From NCBI GenBank assembly GCA_965370555.1, contig CBDUVB010000023.1, positions 1 through 22,493 on the forward strand: a DNA stretch of 22,493 nucleotides, written 5' to 3'. Numbering within the stretch: the stretch's first letter is position 1; every line of letters begins with the position of its first letter. Source of the DNA: JAJOKK01 sp965370555 (GTDB lineage: Bacteria > Bipolaricaulota > Bipolaricaulia > UBA7950 > UBA9294). The position numbers and the translations under genes were made by a program. This document shows positions 13,932 through 21,175 of the stretch, in pieces. The notes below the pieces were generated by a model, which saw nothing but the letters and a program-made list of their open reading frames with translations, had not been told where the DNA came from and did not search any database.

Positions 13932-15122
13932 ATGCAGGCGATCCGCGGAGGAACGATTTTCACACCGAGAGAGAAGATCGAGGAGGGTGTCATCCTCATC
14001 GACAAGGGTAAGATCGTTGAGATAGGACGGGGCGTCACCATCCCGAAGGATGCGGAGGTGATTGAAGCGTCCGGCAGGTTCATCCTCCCGGGGATGATCG
14101 ATGCCCACTGCCACACCGGGGTCTTCGCCGATGGAGTGGGGTGGGAAGAATCCGACGGGAACGAGATGACCGATCCTATTACCCCCCACCTGCGGGCGAT
14201 AGACGCGATCCACCCCGACGACATCGCGTTTAAGGACTTGCGGGATGCCGGGATCACGACGATCAACACGGGTCCGGGAAGCGCCAACCTGATCGGCGGA
14301 CAGACCGCGGTTATCAAGACCTTCGGGAGGACGGTTGAGGAGATGGTCCTCGCCGCTCCGGTGGGGATGAAAATGGCGCTTGGGGAGAACCCCAAGCGGG
14401 TCTACGGCGAACAGAAGAAGACCCCGTCGACGCGGATGGGGAACGCCGGTCTCCTGCGGGAGTGGCTCGTAAAAGCCAGGAACTACCGCGAGAAGAAGGC
14501 ACGCTACGAGGAGAAGCTTGCCGCTCACCGTGCGAGGAAGGAAGGAGCGAAGGAACCCGATCCGTTCGAGATCGACTTGAAGCTGGAGGAACTCTCGCGA
14601 GTCCTCGGTAAAGAGTTCCCCGCACACATCCATGCTCACCGGGCAGATGACATCCTGACGGCGCTTCGCGTTGCAGAGGAGTTTGATATCGACCTCGTCT
14701 TGATTCATGCGACAGAAGGGTACAAGGTAGCCGATATCCTCGCAAAGAAGGAGGTCCCGTGTGTGGTAGGCCCGATCCTCTTCTCGCGCATGAAGTATGA
14801 GTTGAGGGAGATGACCCCGAAGAACCCAGTCCTCCTCGCGCGTGCGGGGGTGAAAGTTGCGATCCAGACCGATGAGATGTCGGCCGTTCGTTACATGACG
14901 TTGAACGCTGCCCTGGCAGTGAGTGAGGGAATGGATGAGGACGACGCACTCGCAGCGATCACCATTATCCCGGCACAGATACTCGGGGTTGCGGATCGCG
15001 TAGGCAGCCTGGAGAAGGGGAAGGATGCGGATATCGTCATCTTCTCCGCGCATCCGTTCGATATTAAGGAGTGCCACGTGGAACGGGTACTGATCGATGG
15101 AGAGACCGTCTACCAGCGGTAG
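13932..15122 (+). CDS. amidohydrolase family protein (imidazolonepropionase-like)
   Basis: A 396-residue metal-dependent hydrolase of the amidohydrolase superfamily. The N-terminal beta-sandwich (1-52) leads into ILPGMIDAHCHTG with metal ligands His59 and His61. Further ligands appear to be His236 (IHAHRADD) and His259 (LIHATEG), with the catalytic aspartate at Asp314 (IQTDEMSAVR). The C-terminal motif GSLEKGKDADIVIFSAHPF closes the sandwich. A charged helical stretch at about 172-226 lies between the strands; it resembles that of imidazolonepropionase-related amidohydrolases found in many anaerobes. The start has GGAGG ten or so bases upstream. The substrate is unknown: a cyclic amide, dipeptide or N-acyl amino acid are all possible. 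It has no co-directional neighbour. Confidence 0.9.
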   Translation: MQAIRGGTIFTPREKIEEGVILIDKGKIVEIGRGVTIPKDAEVIEASGRFILPGMIDAHCHTGVFADGVGWEESDGNEMTDPITPHLRAIDAIHPDDIAFKDLRDAGITTINTGPGSANLIGGQTAVIKTFGRTVEEMVLAAPVGMKMALGENPKRVYGEQKKTPSTRMGNAGLLREWLVKARNYREKKARYEEKLAAHRARKEGAKEPDPFEIDLKLEELSRVLGKEFPAHIHAHRADDILTALRVAEEFDIDLVLIHATEGYKVADILAKKEVPCVVGPILFSRMKYELREMTPKNPVLLARAGVKVAIQTDEMSAVRYMTLNAALAVSEGMDEDDALAAITIIPAQILGVADRVGSLEKGKDADIVIFSAHPFDIKECHVERVLIDGETVYQR

Positions 15123-15155
15123 AATTGAGGCTGTAGCACATACTCTTTCCGCACG

Positions 15156-15189
15156 GGTTGCGGAGCAAGGCCGGAGGCCGAACAGAGGT
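15156..15189. repeat. double-hairpin repeat, copy 1
   Basis: Two adjoining 4-bp hairpins with purine triloops: TTGC-GGA-GCAA and GGCC-GGA-GGCC. Copy 2 at 15345-15375 keeps both stems although the sequence differs. The tail CGAACAGAGGTTTTCTCC is followed by GACGCGG repeated twice near 15217-15233. Confidence 0.65.
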
Positions 15190-15344
15190 TTTCTCCGTAG
15201 AGAGGGGGAGAGGAAGACGCGGGGACGCGGAGATTCAGAGCTTCTTCGTGTCCTGTTCTCACATCCTCATGCAGTAAAGTCCTGGTTCCTTCTCGTTTCG
15301 AGTGGGTAATGACTCTTAATCTCGGTTCGCACAAGACTGATGCC

Positions 15345-15375
15345 GGTTGCGAAGCAAGACCGGAGGTCGAAGAGA
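15345..15375. repeat. double-hairpin repeat, copy 2
   Basis: TTGC-GAA-GCAA and GACC-GGA-GGTC. Relative to copy 1, the second stem has changed G-C to A-T on both sides, so pairing is preserved. It lies just upstream of the tandem 9-bp repeats and the GxxExxY remnant. Confidence 0.65.
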
Positions 15376-15381
15376 ATTCAC

Positions 15382-15408
15382 CACGAAGAGCACGAAGGAC
15401 ACGAAGAA
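15382..15408 (+). repeat. three tandem 9-bp units at the start of the GxxExxY remnant
   Basis: CACGAAGAG, CACGAAGGA, CACGAAGAA in direct succession; the last base is the A of the ATG. The period of three codons leaves the downstream frame open through the array, where it reads PRRARRTRRM. Confidence 0.75.
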
Positions 15409-15515
15409 TGGAATTCGATGAGCTGTCGAATCGGGTAATTGCCTGTGCGATTGAAGTGCACTGGGAACTGGGCTCAGAATTGTTGGAATCTACCTATGAG
15501 CAGTGCCTTGGTTAG
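15408..15515 (+). pseudogene. truncated GxxExxY-family protein remnant
   Basis: The frame encodes only 35 residues, MEFDELSNRVIACAIEVHWE then LGSELLESTYEQCLG, followed by TAG. This is the recognisable N-terminus of the GxxExxY family (PD-(D/E)XK-related, usually about 120-130 residues), whose intact members continue YEL..AY and carry the nuclease-like core. The name motif itself survives here as GSELLESTY, but everything after it is gone, and no further homologous sequence is visible in the next 100 bases. The gene is therefore broken. The remaining stretch, from 15516 to the permease end at 15620, shows no gene. Confidence 0.72.
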
Positions 15516-15619
15516 AGCACCGGGATCAATCCGGGGAGTGTTCGCTTCCTCCTCTGGCAGCTTGACCCGACGATATGGGAAAGGTAGGTCACACAGGGTT
15601 ATCCTGATCCGTATCCTCC

Positions 15620-16786
15620 CTACTTCATGCGCGGATCGAGGACATCGCGGAGGCTGTCACCGAGGATGTTGAAACCAAAGACCGTGATGATGATGCACAG
15701 CCCTGGGTAGACCGCCATCCACCATGCCGTGCGCATGAATTCCTGTGCCTGCTGCAGCATCGCTCCCCACGATGGGATCGGGGGGCGTATGCCGAACCCG
15801 AGGAAGCTCAGCCCCGCCACCACAATGATGTTGACCCCAATCGACATCGTCGTTACAACCAGCAACGATGCAATCGCGTTCGGCAGCACATGCCGCAGGA
15901 TGATGCGTCCGGTGGGGGCACCGACCGCGCGCGCAGCGAGGATGTAGTCCTCTTCCCGCACCGAGAGGACCTCGCTGCGGATGATCCGCGCCGGGCCGAG
16001 GCCAAAGATGCCGAGAACAACGATGAGTGTCAGAATGCTCGACCCCCACATGCTAATGATGAGCAGAGCGAGGACGAGGAAGGGGATCGAGTTGATGATT
16101 TCTAAGAATCGCATAATGACAGCGTCGGAGACGCCGCGAAAGTATCCACCGATCAATCCCAAGAAGCCACCGAAGAACATGTTCAAGACGGTGGCCATTC
16201 CTCCGATTCCCAGGGCAACGCGGGAACCGAAGACGAGGCGATCGAGGACATCGCGGCCGAAGTTGTCCACGCCCAAGGGGTGTTCGGCCGAAGGCGGGGA
16301 AAGGAAGTTCACAAGGTCCATCTTAAGGGCGTTTCCCCTCGCGTAGAATGGCGCGAATAAGGCCACATAGCAGACGAATAGGATAATTAGCAGTCCCACG
16401 ATCCCCTTGGGATCCTTGGAGAAGCGTCTTGCTACGATCTGCCAGTAGCCGCGGGCATAGCTCTCCTCACTCCTCATTCGGATCGAGCGGCGTAAATCAA
16501 AGAGGGCAAAAGCCCAAACCACGAAGAAAAGGAGGAAGAGCATCGAGGTCGAGAACCAGTACTCGGACGGACTCTTGCTCGCCGAATACGCGCACCACGC
16601 CAGACGCCCCCGCAGGATCGCCAGGTGGAGGGTTCCCCCCTGAATGGCAAGCAAGGCCCAGAAGACAAGTCCCTTACGCCACCAGCCGTGCACAATATGC
16701 CCTAACCCAGGAAGGAGAAGCGAGAGAATATAGTCTTGTGGCCGCATCTTCTGGGATACAGCAGTATCTTGGTCGGTATCAGTCAT
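15620..16786 (-). CDS. peptide-type ABC transporter permease, DppC/OppC family, with extra N-terminal membrane domain
   Basis: A 388-residue inner-membrane permease, about 70-110 residues longer than usual. Residues 110-388 are a standard OppC: OppC_N segment GYWQIVARRFSKDPKGIVG, then five or six helices. The EAA loop AARAVGAPTGRIILRHVLPNA contacts the ATPase, and the end reads LGDSLRDVLDPRMK. Residues 1-100 are an added domain with hydrophobic segments near 18-58 and 77-98 and the block LLLPGLGHIVHGWWRKGL. That block resembles the PGLGQ-Y-G-KG motif of small TM2/DUF5683-like membrane proteins. The ATG at 16786 has GAGG seven bases upstream and overlaps the DppB stop by eight bases. It is the last gene of the transporter locus; no ATPase follows. 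Confidence 0.9.
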   Translation of the reverse strand: MTDTDQDTAVSQKMRPQDYILSLLLPGLGHIVHGWWRKGLVFWALLAIQGGTLHLAILRGRLAWCAYSASKSPSEYWFSTSMLFLLFFVVWAFALFDLRRSIRMRSEESYARGYWQIVARRFSKDPKGIVGLLIILFVCYVALFAPFYARGNALKMDLVNFLSPPSAEHPLGVDNFGRDVLDRLVFGSRVALGIGGMATVLNMFFGGFLGLIGGYFRGVSDAVIMRFLEIINSIPFLVLALLIISMWGSSILTLIVVLGIFGLGPARIIRSEVLSVREEDYILAARAVGAPTGRIILRHVLPNAIASLLVVTTMSIGVNIIVVAGLSFLGFGIRPPIPSWGAMLQQAQEFMRTAWWMAVYPGLCIIITVFGFNILGDSLRDVLDPRMK

Positions 16787-17732
16787 AGGTAATCCTCGGA
16801 TCGATGTATGCGTACATAAGGTCTACGATGAGATATGAGAACATGTAGAAGGCAGCCATAAATAAGGCTAACCCGAATACGACCGCCTGATCGCGGCGCA
16901 GGATCGCCTCAAACATCAACCGTCCGATTCCTGGCCAGGCCGTCGTCGTCTCGGTCAGCACCGCCCCGGCAAAGAGAGCACCGATCTGCAGCCCGATGTT
17001 TGTCACCACGGGAGCCAGGGCGTTGCGAAAGGCGTGTTTAACCAACACTACCCGTTCCGCTAATCCCTTGGCGCGGGCGGTGTCAATGTATTCCTGGCGC
17101 ATCACCTCGAGCATGCTCGCCCGGGTGAGCCTGGCGTTAAACGCCATCTGCACTGACGAGAGAGCCACTGCTGGGATGATCAAGTGCCGCAAGCCGTCCA
17201 CCGTGAGAAAGGACCACCCCCAGAGAGACGCCCCTCTACCAGAGACCGGAAGAACATGTAGGATCACCCCGAAGACCAACATCAGCATCAGGGCAAACCA
17301 GAATACGGGGATGGAGATTCCGATGAGTGCTACTGTCGTCACCCCATAGTCGAGCGGGGAGTTACGGTAGATTGCCGAGAGGAGCCCGGCAGGGATGGAG
17401 ATGAGGAGCGCGAGGATCATCCCCGCGGCTCCAAGCTCCACCGTTGCTGGGAGCCGCTCGATGATAACCGTCCACACGGGCTTGTGGTAGGTCATCGCCT
17501 GCAGCTGCCCGTTGAATAGACCGCTGATCAGCCGCCAGTACTGAACAGGCAAAGGCTTGTCGAAACCCAGCTTGACGCGGATTGCCTCGATCGTCTCGGG
17601 CCGAGCGCCGAGCCCGGCCATCACCCTCGCCGGATCTCCCGGCATCGTTTTCAGGAGAACGAACATCAGTACAGTGAGCCCAAAAAGGACGAAGATCAGT
17701 TGCCCCAAACGCCGTACAGCATAGCTAAACAT
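16779..17732 (-). CDS. peptide-type ABC transporter permease, DppB/OppB family
   Basis: A 317-residue permease with the family opening MFSYAVRRLGQLIFVLFGLT and TMPGDPARVMAG, about six membrane helices, and the EAA loop EYIDTARAKGLAERVVLVKHAFRNAL that docks to the ATPase. It forms the channel with the DppC-type protein it overlaps by eight bases. It is 90 bases downstream of the binding-protein gene, from which it is separated by a strong stem-loop. AAGGGG about 11 bases before the ATG serves as ribosome site. Peptides are the likely cargo, but sugars or nickel are transported by relatives. Confidence 0.95.
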   Translation of the reverse strand: MFSYAVRRLGQLIFVLFGLTVLMFVLLKTMPGDPARVMAGLGARPETIEAIRVKLGFDKPLPVQYWRLISGLFNGQLQAMTYHKPVWTVIIERLPATVELGAAGMILALLISIPAGLLSAIYRNSPLDYGVTTVALIGISIPVFWFALMLMLVFGVILHVLPVSGRGASLWGWSFLTVDGLRHLIIPAVALSSVQMAFNARLTRASMLEVMRQEYIDTARAKGLAERVVLVKHAFRNALAPVVTNIGLQIGALFAGAVLTETTTAWPGIGRLMFEAILRRDQAVVFGLALFMAAFYMFSYLIVDLMYAYIDPRITYD

Positions 17733-17758
17733 GGCTGACTAACCCCTTAGAGCAATAA

Positions 17759-17789
17759 ACACCTGGGCCGCGTTAAGCGACCCAGGTGT
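17759..17789 (-). terminator. intrinsic-type stem-loop between binding protein and permease (probable attenuator)
   Basis: ACACCTGGG and CCCAGGTGT make a perfect 9-bp stem around a 13-base loop, with an inner CGC/GCG. On the minus strand it is followed by TTTATTGC, a weak T-run, and preceded by an A-rich stretch. On the plus strand it is followed by a better T-run. Placed 33 bases after the binding-protein stop, it would end most transcripts and let a minority continue into the permease genes, or protect the binding-protein mRNA. Confidence 0.75.
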
Positions 17790-17822
17790 CTCTTTTTATG
17801 TCAGCTCTTCAAATAATGAGCC

Positions 17823-19445
17823 CTATTCCTCTTCTACCCACACGTTCACGGACGGGTCGCAGAGTGCATGCTCAGACAATGGACTGATCTGGAAGCCTTG
17901 CACCCGTGTCCGCACACCACGTGTCTCAATGTAATGATAGCCCGGAATGTGCGGGTAATCAGCGAAGATCATCCGCTGCGCCTCCACATACAGGGCTTCC
18001 CTTGTCGCCTGATCGCATCCTGCACAGGTAGCAGCCTGCTTAATGAGGGCATCGGCCGCTGGGTTGGAATACCATGAGAAGTTATTCGCCGTCCCGATGA
18101 CCGCGTTTTCCGTGGTCAACAGGTAGTAGATGAAGTTGTCCGGATCCGGTCCTCCGCTCCATCCCATGATGAAGATCTCGTAGCTCTCTCCAAGCGGATC
18201 GGCCTCGCTTCGATACAGCAGGTCGAGTAACGGACCCCAATCGAGTGGCTGCACCTCCGCATCGATCCCGTTTTCCGTAAGATTGGTAGCGAGGATCGTC
18301 GCAATTTGGGTGCGGCGAGGATCAAGCGGGCAGTAGATTGTGGTCTTGAAGTTCGCGGGGATGACCCCTTCCGTCTTCAGTTGGTCGAACAGCGCCTTGG
18401 CCTCTGCATCGTCCTCTTCCAAGGCGACGGTGTCCGCCAGGTACTCCCGGTCACCTCCCCACAGCGCGGGCGGGGTGCATCCGTACGCCCTAACACCGGT
18501 CAACCCCTGGAAGATGGAGAAGATGGCCGCATCCATATTGACCGACATGTAAACGGCCTTGCGGAAGCGAACATCGCTTGATGGCTCATGCGAACAGTTA
18601 AAGGCGATGTAGAAGTAGGAGAGGCTTGGAACCTGCAGTACCTCTACGTCCGCCATCTCCCGGAAGCGCAGGACATCCTGGGCCGGCATGTTGTCAGTGA
18701 TGTCGATCCCGCCCGCTTCTAGCTCGAGCATCATCGTGGCAAGCGTGGGAATCGGGCGGTAGACAACCTTGTCGAGATTCGGGTAAACGAGCCAGTAGTC
18801 TTCGTTTCTCTCCAGGGTGATGCGATCCCCAACCTTCCACTCCACGAACTTATACGGCCCACTTCCAATCGGCGCCAGATTGAACGCCTCAGGCCCCATC
18901 TCCTCACACGTGTCCTTGGGAACGATCGCTGCGCTCTCACTGACTAAGCCGGGACAGTACGGCGTCCAGTCCGGCTTGTTGATGAACTTGACCGTGTACT
19001 CGTCGATTATGACCACTTCCTGCAGAAACTCGTACTCTGACAAGTTCGGTGAGCCATTCGCCGGATCGATGATCCAGTTGAAGGTGTACGCCACGTCCTC
19101 GGCGGTCAGGTCCTCACCATTGTGGAACTTGATTCCTTCATTCAGATAGAAGGTCGTCTCCGATCCATCCGCAGCTACCTCCCACGACTTAGCAACATGC
19201 GGGATGGGCGCTAACGTATCAGGATCAACCGCGACCAGATCGTCGAAAATCTCACCAATGACGTAAAAGTCATATGCCGAGTTTGAGATGCGGGGATCAA
19301 GGTCTATGAACGTCTGGCTAACGCCGATCGTCAAAGTTCCCCCGACGTGCGCTCCCGGCGTCTCCGGGATGGCTGTCTCTGCGACTGCCAACAGTCCGAA
19401 CAGCAGTAAACTAATTCCTAAACAAAGTGCAATCTTCCTGTACAT
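17823..19445 (-). CDS. peptide ABC transporter substrate-binding protein (SBP family 5)
   Basis: A 540-residue periplasmic binding protein of the DppA/OppA family. A signal peptide (residues 1-22) ends LLAVA before ETAIPE with no lipobox cysteine, so the mature protein should be soluble in a periplasm. The fold begins GGTLTIGVSQTFIDLDPRIS, then SWEVAADGSETTFYLNEGIKFHNGEDLTAEDVAYTF (the classic family signature), and LAPIGSGPYKFVEWKVGDR. The C-terminal domain ends with DYPHIPGYHYIETRGVRTRVQGF. Length is typical. The start ATG at 19445 sits seven bases after GGAGG; a TTG six bases upstream is too close to that site. The gene is first of three transporter genes, 83 bases after a small exported protein. 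Confidence 0.95.
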   Translation of the reverse strand: MYRKIALCLGISLLLFGLLAVAETAIPETPGAHVGGTLTIGVSQTFIDLDPRISNSAYDFYVIGEIFDDLVAVDPDTLAPIPHVAKSWEVAADGSETTFYLNEGIKFHNGEDLTAEDVAYTFNWIIDPANGSPNLSEYEFLQEVVIIDEYTVKFINKPDWTPYCPGLVSESAAIVPKDTCEEMGPEAFNLAPIGSGPYKFVEWKVGDRITLERNEDYWLVYPNLDKVVYRPIPTLATMMLELEAGGIDITDNMPAQDVLRFREMADVEVLQVPSLSYFYIAFNCSHEPSSDVRFRKAVYMSVNMDAAIFSIFQGLTGVRAYGCTPPALWGGDREYLADTVALEEDDAEAKALFDQLKTEGVIPANFKTTIYCPLDPRRTQIATILATNLTENGIDAEVQPLDWGPLLDLLYRSEADPLGESYEIFIMGWSGGPDPDNFIYYLLTTENAVIGTANNFSWYSNPAADALIKQAATCAGCDQATREALYVEAQRMIFADYPHIPGYHYIETRGVRTRVQGFQISPLSEHALCDPSVNVWVEEE

Positions 19446-19486
19446 TTGCAATCCTCCTTTGTAAAGAGAGAAGCCCCCTTCACTAG

Positions 19487-19520
19487 CTGTATCTCCCTAT
19501 CTCTTCTGATGGAGACACAG
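19487..19520. repeat. stem-loop between the small exported protein and the binding protein
   Basis: CTGTATCTCC (19487-19496) and GGAGACACAG (19511-19520) pair over 10 bp with one G-T wobble and a 14-base loop. On the minus strand no T-run follows, so it is more likely an mRNA-stabilising or processing hairpin than a terminator of the small gene. Confidence 0.5.
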
Positions 19521-19528
19521 TTTTACCG

Positions 19529-19864
19529 TTACTTGAACCAGAAGGCGTTTGTCACGACGGCATCGACCCCGTCACCTGAGAGCGTGACCTGCACCGTCCC
19601 GCCAGGGACGACAATGACATCGATGAAGGCGAAATTGTTCGAAACCGCTACCAGGGTAGCCATTTCACCACCAAAAGCGATGACATCAGACGTCGAAAGC
19701 GTTATCGCCTTGTCGAAGATGATCGCAAGCTTTGTGATCGTAGCGCCCGTCTCATTGTCAAACAGCAATACACTCACCGAACGTGGCGTGACAGCAGTCT
19801 GTGCAAGCCCCACCACTCCCAGTACCAACACCAACATCAATGTAAAACAAGCAACCCTTCTCAC
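19529..19864 (-). CDS. small exported protein of unknown function
   Basis: A 111-residue protein with a clear signal peptide: MRR, a long hydrophobic core, and a GLA/Q cleavage site after residue 21. The mature chain (about 90 residues) is rich in V, T and D, with no cysteine, and reads as beta strands (SVSVLLFDNETGATITKLAI, then AFIDVIVVPGGTVQVTLSG, ending NAFWFK). No family is recognised. The start is GTG at 19864, five bases after AAAGGAGG; a TTG at 19882 lies upstream of that site and is rejected. A strong promoter lies about 110 bases upstream. The binding-protein gene follows 83 bases downstream on the same strand, so it is probably the first gene of that transporter transcript. Confidence 0.72.
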   Translation of the reverse strand: MRRVACFTLMLVLVLGVVGLAQTAVTPRSVSVLLFDNETGATITKLAIIFDKAITLSTSDVIAFGGEMATLVAVSNNFAFIDVIVVPGGTVQVTLSGDGVDAVVTNAFWFK

Positions 19865-19974
19865 TGCAACCTCCTTTGCCAAGGAGCCCCTTCCTGCCGC
19901 GTTTCCTTTATGAGAGCCCCTTGAACACTCCGTGAACCTCTGACGCGGCCCAGTGTCTAGTGGAAGACTTCTCC

Positions 19975-20003
19975 AGTATAGGGAGCCTTGGAGAAGAAGT
20001 CAA
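19975..20003 (-). promoter_or_regulatory. strong sigma70-type promoter for the small exported protein and first transporter locus
   Basis: On the minus strand TTGACT (20003-19998; 5 of 6) and TATACT (19980-19975; 5 of 6) are separated by exactly 17 bases, the best promoter in the window. The transcript would start near 19968 and carry about 100 bases of leader. It runs toward the small exported protein, the binding protein and both permeases. Confidence 0.72.
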
Positions 20004-20089
20004 TACTTTCATATCATGTCATGGGAGAATGAGGATGCGCCGAACAGAAGGGCAATCTATGTCTTTGTGGGCGCCAAAACCTGAAAGAA

Positions 20090-20130
20090 CCCTCCGCGGT
20101 TTTATGGTTGCGAGGTTGACAAGCGGAGGG
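20090..20130 (-). terminator. possible terminator after the second transporter locus
   Basis: CCCTCCGC and GCGGAGGG form a perfect 8-bp stem with a long 25-base loop, followed on the minus strand by TTCTTTC. It lies about 70 bases past the DppC-type stop and before the promoter of the next locus, the expected position for termination. The long loop and interrupted T-run make it weak. Confidence 0.4.
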
Positions 20131-20198
20131 AAAGATCTGGGGTAAGATATGAAAACGGAGCACGCTGATACTGCACTTCGTTCTTCCTTCTACAGTGT

Positions 20199-21155
20199 TT
20201 AGCGCGTCTGTTTAGGATCGAACGCGTCGCGCACCCCATCTCCCAGGAAGTTGAATGCGAACAGGGTGATCGAGATCGCGATTGCCGGCCACAGAACGAG
20301 GTGGAAGTGGGACCGCATCCCAACGTACCCCTCACTCAACATCATTCCCCAGCTTGGTGTGGGAGGGTTCACCCCCAGGCCGATGAAACTCAGGAATGCC
20401 TCGTACAGGATGAATCCCGGGATTTGCAGTGCCTGCGCGACGATCGCCGGTCCGAGGACGTTTGGAAAGACGTGGCGGAAGAGGAGGCGCCTCTTGGGTG
20501 CGCCGACCGCTCGGGCTGCTTCCACGTACTCCTTCTCCCGTACGGATAGGACCATTCCCCGTACCAGTCGGGCCATTCCCAGCCAGGAAGTGATCCCGAT
20601 CCCGATGAAGATGAAGAACATCCCTCCCATAGATCGATCGATCGCCGACATGACCCCACGGAAGGTTCCCGGCTCGATGACGGAGAAGGTCGACTTAAAA
20701 TAGACCATGAGGAGGATGATCAAGATCAGCGTGGGAAAACCGAACATGATGTCGACAAAGCGCATCATCACATTGTCGACCTTCCCCCCGAAGAACCCTG
20801 AGGTAAGGCCGTAGACAACCCCAATAAGAAAGCTCGTTAACGCTCCCACAAACGCCGCTGAGAGAGAGATTCGTGCCCCGTAGATGATCCGACTCATGAT
20901 ATCCCGGCCCATGAAGTCGCACCCCATCAAGTGCTCACTGTTTGGGTGGAGGTAGTTGTCCTGGATGCGCCCTTCGGTGTAGGTGTACGGAGCGACCCAA
21001 GTGGCTCCCACAGCGATGATGATCAGTGCGATGATGATGAAGCCACCAACGATTGCCGCCTTGTTCCGGAGGAGTCTTCGCCAGGCATCACGCCACAGGC
21101 TGCGTGGCTTGGGAGTTCGTTCGCTCAGTTTTCTTATCTTCCGCTCTTTGAACAC
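20199..21155 (-). CDS. peptide-type ABC transporter permease, DppC/OppC family
   Basis: A 318-residue permease of standard length: a cytoplasmic N-terminus with the OppC_N segment SLWRDAWRRLLRNKAAIVGG, then about six helices. The ATPase-contact loop reads EYVEAARAVGAPKRRLLFRHVFPN, and the end reads FLGDGVRDAFDPKQ. It pairs with the DppB-type gene 20 bases upstream. The start is GTG at 21155; the nearest strong ribosome site (CGGAGG) is about 12 bases away, rather far, so translation may be modest or depend on coupling. Unlike the other DppC-type permease here, it lacks an extra N-terminal domain. An insertion of about 25 residues (STFSVIEPGTFRGVMSAIDR) is seen in the middle. Confidence 0.94.
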   Translation of the reverse strand: MFKERKIRKLSERTPKPRSLWRDAWRRLLRNKAAIVGGFIIIALIIIAVGATWVAPYTYTEGRIQDNYLHPNSEHLMGCDFMGRDIMSRIIYGARISLSAAFVGALTSFLIGVVYGLTSGFFGGKVDNVMMRFVDIMFGFPTLILIILLMVYFKSTFSVIEPGTFRGVMSAIDRSMGGMFFIFIGIGITSWLGMARLVRGMVLSVREKEYVEAARAVGAPKRRLLFRHVFPNVLGPAIVAQALQIPGFILYEAFLSFIGLGVNPPTPSWGMMLSEGYVGMRSHFHLVLWPAIAISITLFAFNFLGDGVRDAFDPKQTR

Positions 21156-21175
21156 TTTTGTGACACGCCTCCGTT

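Noticed and set aside
13887..15077. 396-codon open frame antisense to the amidohydrolase
   Set aside because: The plus-strand frame has metal ligands, a ribosome site and a promoter. The antisense frame has no recognisable domain and arises from GC-rich codon use.
20116..20148. Plus-strand TTGACA with TAAGAT
   Set aside because: The spacer is 21 bases and no plus-strand gene follows; TTGACA also falls next to the arm of the terminator-like stem.
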